A DNA stretch of 51,418 nt, taken from Bacillota bacterium. GTDB lineage: Bacteria > Bacillota > Clostridia > Christensenellales > Aristaeellaceae. Shown here one piece after another: positions 45,874 to 51,418 of the stretch. The notes under the pieces are model-generated. The model worked only from the letters and a program-made list of their open reading frames with translations, did not search any database and was not told the DNA's origin. Location of the stretch: assembly GCA_023398575.1 (NCBI GenBank), contig JAEWSC010000046.1:1-51418 (forward strand), read 5' to 3'. Position 1 is the stretch's first letter. Every line of letters begins with the position of its first letter. The position numbers and the translations under genes are program-made.

Positions 45874-46605
45874 TCATAAAATATTGATCAATGCATGAAT
45901 CGTCAGAAAAGTGCCAGCCGCCCCCAGGAGTGCAGGTGTGATCACCCTTTCCCACTTGACCATCTGTGCTTTCACAGCGCGGTAAAGCCGGTCAAATTGT
46001 TGCTGTGCTCTGCGATAGATAAAATACAGGATGATCAGCGGCAAGGTATAAATGACGTTGTATAGAACCAGAATGCATGTAACCTGGAAAAACGTCAATG
46101 TGTAGTTGAGCAAAATCGCCAGAAATGCGAAGTATGGCAGGGCCGTTGCGAGCTCAGAAATGGTTGCTCCTACACCCAACGCCATAAGCGCGGCTGGTGA
46201 TACAGATTTTATTTTTGCCGCCATAGCTGCCTCCTCTATGCCAGCCTCTGCTGCAAGTGCTTGCGAAGGCTGGTTTTCTTTTTTGCTTTGCCTATTGTTT
46301 TTGATCAGCATCCATATCAGCGCCGCCAGGAAGCCGGCCCCCAGCAGCAGTTCCGCAACCAGCAGCGGGAAGCTGAACCTTTCAAACAGCCGGCTCATGA
46401 AATTACCCAGGAAGGCAACAAAACCATAGTATGCCAGAAATCCGCCAAGCAGGTTCGTAATTCCCGTCGGCAGTATAAAGTACCAAATGTGTTTAGGCTT
46501 TTTGACCATACCCTGCAAAACAAATTGCTGTACAATAGCAATTGGGTTCAGGCTGTCCGCCGCACTTGTCAGAATGGTCGAGATCAGCAAACCGATCATA
46601 TCCAT
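45874..46605 (-). CDS. LysE/GAP-like membrane protein controlled by a guanidine-I riboswitch
   Basis: About 243 residues with six hydrophobic helices in two groups of three, joined by a charged cytoplasmic loop (residues about 105-140, KNNRQSKKENQ and an Ala/Glu-rich stretch). The first helix contains DSLNP (17-21), and the fourth carries GVGATISELATALPYF, a pattern reminiscent of the LysE/CadD/CcdA exporter superfamily and of GAP-family proteins. The start is ATG at 46605 or 46599, both just after GGGGAGGGG. A guanidine-I riboswitch with a terminator occupies the leader, so the natural prediction is guanidinium export. SMR-type Gdx proteins normally fill that role, so this would be a different fold. 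The family placement is by eye. Confidence 0.65.
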   Translation of the reverse strand: MDMIGLLISTILTSAADSLNPIAIVQQFVLQGMVKKPKHIWYFILPTGITNLLGGFLAYYGFVAFLGNFMSRLFERFSFPLLVAELLLGAGFLAALIWMLIKNNRQSKKENQPSQALAAEAGIEEAAMAAKIKSVSPAALMALGVGATISELATALPYFAFLAILLNYTLTFFQVTCILVLYNVIYTLPLIILYFIYRRAQQQFDRLYRAVKAQMVKWERVITPALLGAAGTFLTIHALINIL

Positions 46606-46618
46606 ACCCCTCCCCAAA

Positions 46619-46654
46619 TAAAAAAGCCTAGGAGATCATACAATCTCCCAGGCT
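46619..46654 (-). terminator. Expression-platform terminator of the guanidine-I riboswitch
   Basis: On the minus strand AGCCTGGGAGAT pairs with ATCTCCTAGGCT (11 of 12 pairs) around a 6-nt loop, then TTTTTT. Its 5' arm is the conserved AAAGCC/GGGAGA end of the aptamer, so ligand binding and termination are mutually exclusive. The ribosome binding site follows within 6 nt. Confidence 0.9.
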
Positions 46655-46735
46655 TTTATCCCGCCGTGTACACAATCAACGATTGTGCCTTTTCTCTCGG
46701 TCCAGGCTAACATTGCTGTTACGGAACCCTAGAAA
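46643..46735 (-). promoter_or_regulatory. Guanidine-I (ykkC) riboswitch aptamer
   Basis: On the minus strand the conserved blocks occur in order. CTAGGGTTCCG (46732-46722) is followed by a TAACA-GCAA-TGTTA hairpin. CTGGACCGAGAG comes next, then a CACAATC-GTT-GATTGTG hairpin, then ACACGGCGGGATAAAAGCC and TGGGAGAT. These are the blocks I remember from the Bacillus subtilis ykkC leader (CUAGGGUUCCG, CUGGUCCGAGAG, ACACGG..GGG..AAAAGCCCGGGAGA). The ykkC subtypes that sense ppGpp, PRPP or nucleotides share much of this, so ligand identity should be confirmed; the match is closest to subtype 1 (guanidine). Confidence 0.88.
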
Positions 46736-46756
46736 AGTAAAATATTTATTTGCATG

Positions 46757-46785
46757 ATGATACCATGGCCTTGCTTGAAAGTCAA
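46757..46785 (-). promoter_or_regulatory. Promoter of the riboswitch transcript
   Basis: On the minus strand TTGACT and TATCAT are separated by 17 bp. It places the transcription start about 15 nt before the first conserved aptamer block. Confidence 0.8.
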
Positions 46786-46826
46786 CCTCACAAGATACGC
46801 CGCACTGCTTCCATAATACGCGCCAC

Positions 46827-46856
46827 TTGTCTATACAGCATTTAATCTGCTATACT
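46827..46856 (+). promoter_or_regulatory. Sigma-A type promoter for the GDPD-like gene
   Basis: TTGTCT and TATACT are separated by 18 bp, 32 bp before the start codon. Confidence 0.65.
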
Positions 46857-46888
46857 ACCCGAGCAACAGTAATCACGATGAGGTATTT

Positions 46889-47566
46889 ATGAGCAAGACG
46901 CTGCTGACTGCCCATTCCGGTTGTGACGGGACACCCGATAACTCCCTTGCGTATATCTCCTATGCGCTAGCCCTGGACGTTGACTGTCTGGAACTGGATA
47001 TCAGAAAAGATCAAAGTGGTGTGTTGGTATTGGCCCATGACGAAGGCCCGGCCCATGCCAGGCTTACTGACGCCTTTTTACAACTGATAAGCCACCCCCA
47101 AAAGAAGCTGAACTGCGACCTGAAGCAGGATGGCCTGGAGCTTGAAACCTATTCCTTGGCAAAGCAAATGGGTGTAGACAGCCAAATCGTTTTCTCCGGC
47201 ACCGTTTCCAAGGATACTGCTAATGCAAATCCAGATATCTTCCATCTGGTGCCTTGGTTTGTGAACATCGAGCTGCTTTTTCCCGAAATCAAGGCCTTGG
47301 GGCTCACTCGGGCCATAGACACACTGGGCGCAATGACCATGGCGGACACGATACAGGCGTTTATCGCGGATAATGGCGCGCGCTGCCTCAACACCCACCA
47401 TTCTATTGCCAAAACACCGCTGTATTCAGAACTTATGAACAGAGGCGTTTTCCTTTCTGTATGGACACCGGACGACGAGCAGGTGATACGTGGTTTCATG
47501 GCGGATGAAGTGTACAACCTCACCACGAGAAACGCAAAACGGGCATGCGAGATTAGAAACGTATAA
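46889..47566 (+). CDS. Glycerophosphodiester phosphodiesterase-like protein
   Basis: A 225-residue TIM-barrel protein of the GDPD/PI-PLC-like group. The N-terminal TAHSGCDGTPDNSLAYISYAL corresponds to the HRG..PENT motif, with Cys-Asp-Gly replacing the usual Arg-Gly. CLELDIRKDQSGVLVLAHDE is the ExD plus HD metal/acid pair, and LSVWTPDDEQ the C-terminal Trp-Thr motif. It may split glycerophosphodiesters to glycerol-3-phosphate, but the changed first motif makes the activity uncertain. No signal peptide is present. The ATG has GATGAGG upstream. It is divergent from the riboswitch transcript and ends before a bidirectional terminator. Confidence 0.8.
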   Translation: MSKTLLTAHSGCDGTPDNSLAYISYALALDVDCLELDIRKDQSGVLVLAHDEGPAHARLTDAFLQLISHPQKKLNCDLKQDGLELETYSLAKQMGVDSQIVFSGTVSKDTANANPDIFHLVPWFVNIELLFPEIKALGLTRAIDTLGAMTMADTIQAFIADNGARCLNTHHSIAKTPLYSELMNRGVFLSVWTPDDEQVIRGFMADEVYNLTTRNAKRACEIRNV

Positions 47567-47626
47567 AGATTGGATTGCTTGATAAAACACCTGCTTTCAA
47601 TAGTACAAGCAAAGTGTACAATACCA

Positions 47627-47667
47627 AAAGTGCCCCGCACAACATGTAAGTTGTGCGGGGCAGCATG
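47627..47667. terminator. Bidirectional terminator between the GDPD gene and the ABC operon
   Basis: A perfect 12-bp stem (TGCCCCGCACAA with TTGTGCGGGGCA) and an 8-nt loop; CTTTTGG follows on the minus strand and GCATGTTTTGTTT on the plus strand. Confidence 0.8.
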
Positions 47668-47673
47668 TTTTGT

Positions 47674-48645
47674 TTACCGTTCTTCTTTGAAATAGGGGAG
47701 ACCCAAATGGGCCGGCGGCTCATTCTCCCGGCTCTTTTTCAGGGAAACAGCTACAAGTACGATGATAGTAACAACATACGGCAGCATTTTGAATATCTCC
47801 TGAGACGAGCGCGTGAGGTTGGGAATATAGAAGAAAAGCCAGAACAGAGCGCCAAAGAGATAAGAGCCCCAAATGGCGTGCAAGGGCTTCCAGCGCGCAA
47901 AGATGACCAGCGCCACAGCAAGCCAGCCCAGCTTTTCGATACCGGCGTCATTGGCCCAGGTTCCCTTAATATAGTCCATGGTGTAATACAGGCCACCAAG
48001 ACCCGTGATGGCCGAACCAATGCAAATCGCCAGATATTTGTACTTGGTTACATGAATCCCCGCGGCATCGGCTGTTGCCGGGTTTTCACCTACCGCGCGC
48101 AGATTCAGACCCTTTCGTGTTTTATTCAAAAAATAACTGATGACAACCGCCAGCACAATGGCCAGATACACCATGAACCCAAGACCTGAGAATACACCCA
48201 CGTTTGACAGGAAAGGCAGTGTTGCCCGAAAGCCGCTGCTCGTCGTTGAAACAGATATCTGGCCCACGCCGCCTGCCATTTGATTCAGCGCACCGCCGAA
48301 TAGATTCGCGACGCCAGAGCCGAAAATGGTGAGCGTAAGGCCGGTCACGTTTTGATTGGTGCGCAAAGTAGTTGTTAGGAAGCTGTATAAAAGCCCGGCT
48401 AACAATGAGGCCGTCAGTGCGCATGCAATAGCGATAACAAGGCCCACAAGCGCGATAGGCTCCGCCGTGGATTTTTCATACAAAAAAGCGCCTGAAAGGC
48501 CCGCTATGCCGCCCAAGTACATAATACCCGGAACACCAAGGTTCAGGTTGCCCGACTTTTCTGTCAATATTTCACCCAAAGCCCCAAAGAGGATCACCGT
48601 GCCGAAGACGATGGATGCCTGCAACAAAGAAAACAGTTGCGCCAT
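47674..48645 (-). CDS. Nucleoside/BMP-type ABC transporter permease (NupQ-like)
   Basis: A 323-residue permease with about nine helices. SIVFGTVILFGALGEILTEKSGNLNLGVPGIMYLGG is the hallmark of the second permease in BMP-dependent nucleoside (YufQ/NupQ) transporters, and the KGLNLRAVGENPATADAAGI loop contacts the ATPase. The ATG at 48645 comes one base after the upstream permease stop and has GGGAGGCG before it. It is the last gene of the operon. Substrates in this family include guanosine and other nucleosides or bases. Confidence 0.9.
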   Translation of the reverse strand: MAQLFSLLQASIVFGTVILFGALGEILTEKSGNLNLGVPGIMYLGGIAGLSGAFLYEKSTAEPIALVGLVIAIACALTASLLAGLLYSFLTTTLRTNQNVTGLTLTIFGSGVANLFGGALNQMAGGVGQISVSTTSSGFRATLPFLSNVGVFSGLGFMVYLAIVLAVVISYFLNKTRKGLNLRAVGENPATADAAGIHVTKYKYLAICIGSAITGLGGLYYTMDYIKGTWANDAGIEKLGWLAVALVIFARWKPLHAIWGSYLFGALFWLFFYIPNLTRSSQEIFKMLPYVVTIIVLVAVSLKKSRENEPPAHLGLPYFKEER

Positions 48646-48646
48646 A

Positions 48647-49741
48647 TCACTTCGCCTCCCTTTTTTGGCGGAACACAAGCCGGTAATTTACAAAGAACTC
48701 GCTGCCCAATATAAAGAATAGAATGATGCCGGTTAGCATTTCCGAAGCATAATCGTTCAGGTTGTACTGCGAAGCAATTTGTATGGCACCTTTTCTCAAA
48801 AACATCAGGAGTGCGGAGACCAGTATCATGGCACCTGCGTTAAACTTGGCAAGCCATACCACAATGATGGCTGTAAATCCACGCCCTCCGGCGGTGCTGG
48901 TACTGATCGTGTGGGATGCACCGGACACGGCAATGAAACCGGCGATGCCGCAAAGCGCACCGGATATGGTCATTGTGCGCAGTATGACATTTTTGACCTT
49001 GATGCCAACATAGCTTGCCGTGCGCTCGCTCTCGCCCACAACATTTATCTCGTAGCCCTGCTTGGTATAGCGCAAATACACATACATACCAATAGTCAGG
49101 GCCAGCACAATGAACACAATGAACAAATACTGCTGTCCAAATAAAGGCGGTAACCATCCTGCCTGGGTGTTTTGATTGATGATGCCCACCGTATTGGAGC
49201 CGTAAGGATTCTCCCACTTGGCGACAAAAAAGGATGTCAGCTGTATGGCCACGTAGTTCATCATCAGTGTAAAAAGCGTTTCATTTGTTTTATACCGGGC
49301 CTTGAACACGGCGGGGATAACACCCCATACCGCGCCAGCCGCCGCGCTGACGACAATCATTACAATCAAAAGCAGCCAAGGTGGAAGGGCCTTTCCTAAA
49401 TAGAGCATGCAAGCCGCGGTCACAATTCCGCCGGCAAGCACCTGTCCTTCAGCGCCGATATTCCAAAAACGCATTTTGAAAGCCGGTGCAAGACCGATAG
49501 CAATGCAAAGCAGCATCATGGTATCGCGTACTGTAACCCATGTTCGCCTGGCGGTACCAAACGCGCCGCTCCACATGGCCTCATACACCTTCAAAGGGTT
49601 CAGCTTGACCATAAAATAGATGACAGCTGCGCAAACAACAAGGGAAAGAACAACAGCCGCAAGGCGGATTCCCCAGGCTTTCCATGTGGGAATGGCATCA
49701 CGCTTTGTGATGCGTACAAAAGGCTCACTTGCCCGGCTCAT
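48647..49741 (-). CDS. Nucleoside/BMP-type ABC transporter permease (NupP-like)
   Basis: A 364-residue permease with about nine helices. LCIAIGLAPAFKMRFWNIGAEGQVLAGGI is the characteristic motif, and the KQGYEINVVGESERTASYVGIKVKN loop contacts the ATPase. The ATG at 49741 overlaps the ATPase stop in ATGA, giving tight coupling; the frame extends upstream but that part lies within the ATPase gene. It pairs with the NupQ-like permease. Confidence 0.9.
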   Translation of the reverse strand: MSRASEPFVRITKRDAIPTWKAWGIRLAAVVLSLVVCAAVIYFMVKLNPLKVYEAMWSGAFGTARRTWVTVRDTMMLLCIAIGLAPAFKMRFWNIGAEGQVLAGGIVTAACMLYLGKALPPWLLLIVMIVVSAAAGAVWGVIPAVFKARYKTNETLFTLMMNYVAIQLTSFFVAKWENPYGSNTVGIINQNTQAGWLPPLFGQQYLFIVFIVLALTIGMYVYLRYTKQGYEINVVGESERTASYVGIKVKNVILRTMTISGALCGIAGFIAVSGASHTISTSTAGGRGFTAIIVVWLAKFNAGAMILVSALLMFLRKGAIQIASQYNLNDYASEMLTGIILFFILGSEFFVNYRLVFRQKREAK

Positions 49742-51276
49742 GCTTCCGTCTCCCCCCTGTTGCCTGACATCATCAGGCCGATTTTGCGCTTGTCGGCATT
49801 CCGACCCTCCACGATGCCGCTGACTCGCCCTCCGCACATGACCAGTATGCGGTCGCAGAGTTCCAGCAGTATGTCCAGGTCCTCGCCTACAAAGATGACG
49901 GCCGCTCCGTTTTTCTTTTGCCTGTTAATGAGGTCGTAAATGGTGTAGGACGAATGGATGTCCAGTCCCCTTACGGCATAAGCCGTCATCAGGACCGTCG
50001 GCGAAGAGGAAATCTCTCGGCCCACCAAAACCTTCTGCACGTTACCGCCGGAAAGCCTTCGCACCGGGGTCGAAAGGCTGGGCGTATTCACGTCCAGGTC
50101 ACTAACCACCTTCTCGGCCAATGTGCGCGGGGTTTTCCTCTCTGTTAAAAAGGACTTTCCGTTTCTGAAGCTGCGGAGCATCATATTTTCTGTCAGGTCC
50201 ATGTTCCCCACAAGGCCCATGCCAAGCCTGTCCTCCGGCACAAAGGAAAGCGCGACACCCATTAACGAAATATCGCTGGGCGCTTTACCCACAATCTCTT
50301 CCGGCTTTTTATCCTCAGGGTGTATGTAGGATATACTACCCGATTCTACCTTTTGAAGCCCTGCGATGGCCTCCAAAAGCTCCTTCTGCCCGCTGCCGGC
50401 GATGCCGGCGATGCCCAGTATCTCACCACTACGAGCGGTGAAAGACACCTGGTCAAGCCGTACCACTCCATCAATGTCTCGAACGGTCAAATCCTTTACG
50501 ACAAGACGAGGCTCGGGATTTACCGGTTGCGGACGTTCAATGTTCAGGGAAACGGTACGGCCCACCATCATACTGGTCATCTCTTCCGCGCTGCTTTGCG
50601 CAGTGGCCATCTCACCCACAAAACGCCCCCGGCGCAACACCGCCACCCGGTCGGAGATGGCCTCTACCTCGCGCAGCTTATGGGTGATGATTACGATGGC
50701 CTTGCCATCCTTGCGCATATTGTCAAGAACCTCAAACAGCCTGTCCGTTTCCTGGGGCGTTAGGACGGCGGTTGGTTCATCCAGAATCAATATATCCGCT
50801 TTACGGTACAAAACCTTTACGATTTCCACCGTCTGTTTTTGGGATACAGACATCTCGTATACCTTTTGCTCAGGGTCCACCTTGAAACCATATTGCGCCG
50901 CAATGGCCCGAACCGTATCGCCCACAGCTTTCATGTCAAGGCGTCCCTTGCCGGGAAGTCCCAGAATGATGTTTTCTGCAGCCGTCAGCACATCCACAAG
51001 CTTAAAATGCTGGTGAATCATACCGATTCCAAGGTCGTGGGCATCCTTCGGGTTGCGGATAACAACCTCCCGGCCGTCCACGATGATCTCACCTTCATCT
51101 GGCAAGTAAATCCCTGAGAGGATATTCATCAGCGTTGTTTTCCCGCTGCCATTCTCGCCTAAAAGAGCGAGTATCTCCCCACGGTGAATTTCCAAAAAAA
51201 CTTTATCGTTTGCTACTACAGAGCCGAAAGTTTTTGCAACGCCCTTCAGTTGTACCGCAGTCCCATTAACACCCAA
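49738..51276 (-). CDS. Nucleoside/BMP-type ABC transporter ATPase (NupO-like, two NBDs)
   Basis: About 512 residues with two nucleotide-binding domains. NBD1 has Walker A GENGSGKT, the signature-like MSVSQKQTVEIVKVL and Walker B ILILDEPTAVLTPQE. NBD2 has the degenerate GIAGSGQKELLEAIAG, the signature LSGGNVQKVLVGREI and a divergent Walker B region (VLMTAYAVRGLD) without the catalytic Glu, as expected for the asymmetric members of this group. An ATG at 51309 has no site; TTG at 51276 follows AAGGGGTGG and gives the normal N-terminus (GVNGTAVQLKGVAKTF). It energises import of nucleosides or related compounds with the two permeases downstream. Confidence 0.92.
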   Translation of the reverse strand: MGVNGTAVQLKGVAKTFGSVVANDKVFLEIHRGEILALLGENGSGKTTLMNILSGIYLPDEGEIIVDGREVVIRNPKDAHDLGIGMIHQHFKLVDVLTAAENIILGLPGKGRLDMKAVGDTVRAIAAQYGFKVDPEQKVYEMSVSQKQTVEIVKVLYRKADILILDEPTAVLTPQETDRLFEVLDNMRKDGKAIVIITHKLREVEAISDRVAVLRRGRFVGEMATAQSSAEEMTSMMVGRTVSLNIERPQPVNPEPRLVVKDLTVRDIDGVVRLDQVSFTARSGEILGIAGIAGSGQKELLEAIAGLQKVESGSISYIHPEDKKPEEIVGKAPSDISLMGVALSFVPEDRLGMGLVGNMDLTENMMLRSFRNGKSFLTERKTPRTLAEKVVSDLDVNTPSLSTPVRRLSGGNVQKVLVGREISSSPTVLMTAYAVRGLDIHSSYTIYDLINRQKKNGAAVIFVGEDLDILLELCDRILVMCGGRVSGIVEGRNADKRKIGLMMSGNRGETEA

Positions 51277-51324
51277 ACTTGTCCACCCCTTGATCGCAAG
51301 ATAAGCCATTATAACATGAAAGGA

Positions 51325-51355
51325 GGGAAAGCCGCTTTTTTGAGGCGGCTTTCCC
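51325..51355. other. Strong intercistronic hairpin upstream of the ATPase gene
   Basis: A perfect 11-bp stem (GGGAAAGCCGC with GCGGCTTTCCC) and a 9-nt loop. A T run follows only on the plus strand (51358-51365), where there is no upstream gene. On the minus strand it lies between the probable binding-protein gene and the ATPase gene, where it could stabilise or partly terminate the transcript. Confidence 0.6.
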
Positions 51356-51386
51356 GGCTTTTTTTATGAACTGCTTTTAGTCAACG

Positions 51387-51418
51387 TCAGTTTAGCTCGG
51401 TGATGCCGTCAATGCGCA
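51387..51418 (-). CDS. Partial CDS, probably the end of the BMP-type binding protein
   Basis: The last 32 bases read on the minus strand as ...RIDGITELN followed by TGA. Position alone suggests the BMP-family lipoprotein that normally heads such an operon. Ten residues cannot prove the frame or the identity. Confidence 0.35.
   Translation of the reverse strand, partial: RIDGITELN

Overview
The window reads as chromosomal DNA of an endospore-forming member of the Bacillota, probably class Clostridia. It carries the two dipicolinate synthase genes (spoVFA/spoVFB), a gerB-gerC-gerA germinant-receptor operon, strong GGAGG-type ribosome binding sites, frequent GTG/TTG starts and sigma-A promoters with 17-bp spacers. 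Coding DNA looks moderately GC-rich. An order such as Christensenellales is a guess only. I see no rRNA, tRNA, CRISPR array, insertion sequence or phage gene.

Layout. 1-6.3 kb: a sugar-type solute-binding protein, a GH2 glycosidase, and a broken beta-propeller/solute-binding gene. 6.5-9.1 kb: a DUF362 protein translationally coupled to an ArsP-like permease, then a small membrane protein. 9.2-12.1 kb (minus strand): infC-rpmI-rplT with a terminator in its leader, preceded by spoVFA-spoVFB. 12.2-19.6 kb: a membrane protein, a minus-strand cluster (HI0933-type flavoprotein, VOC protein, lactonase), and a divergent plus-strand operon (FAD-dependent dehydrogenase, HAD phosphatase, pepT). 19.6-22.7 kb: a DtxR/MntR-type regulator divergent from feoA-feoB. 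22.7-26.4 kb: the germinant-receptor operon. 26.6-34.3 kb: an APC permease, an arginine-deiminase-like enzyme, an esterase, gapA, an M29 aminopeptidase and a membrane acyltransferase. 34.4-38.5 kb: a giant zinc-ribbon/TM/TPR-like protein and an unknown exported protein. 38.9-43.8 kb: a complete branched-chain amino-acid ABC operon (livJHMGF) behind a perfect consensus promoter. 44.0-47.6 kb: a beta-hydroxyacid dehydrogenase, nagB, a LysE-like membrane protein under a guanidine-I (ykkC) riboswitch, and a GDPD-like phosphodiesterase. 47.7-51.4 kb: a nucleoside/BMP-type ABC transporter (two permeases, one double ATPase, and probably the tail of its binding protein).

The most notable observation is the guanidine-I riboswitch at 46643-46735. 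It has a terminator and a 17-bp-spaced promoter and sits directly in front of a LysE/GAP-like membrane protein, not the usual SMR exporter or urea-carboxylase genes; this nominates the protein as a candidate guanidine exporter of another fold. Other points worth a second look are an in-frame TAG plus a frame change at a perfect A_AAA_AAC heptamer in the propeller/solute-binding gene, a double palindrome that encodes the N-terminus of the acyltransferase, an intergenic repeat core flanked by unrelated perfect hairpins at two distant loci, a possible AUC start for infC, and the DUF362/ArsP pair.
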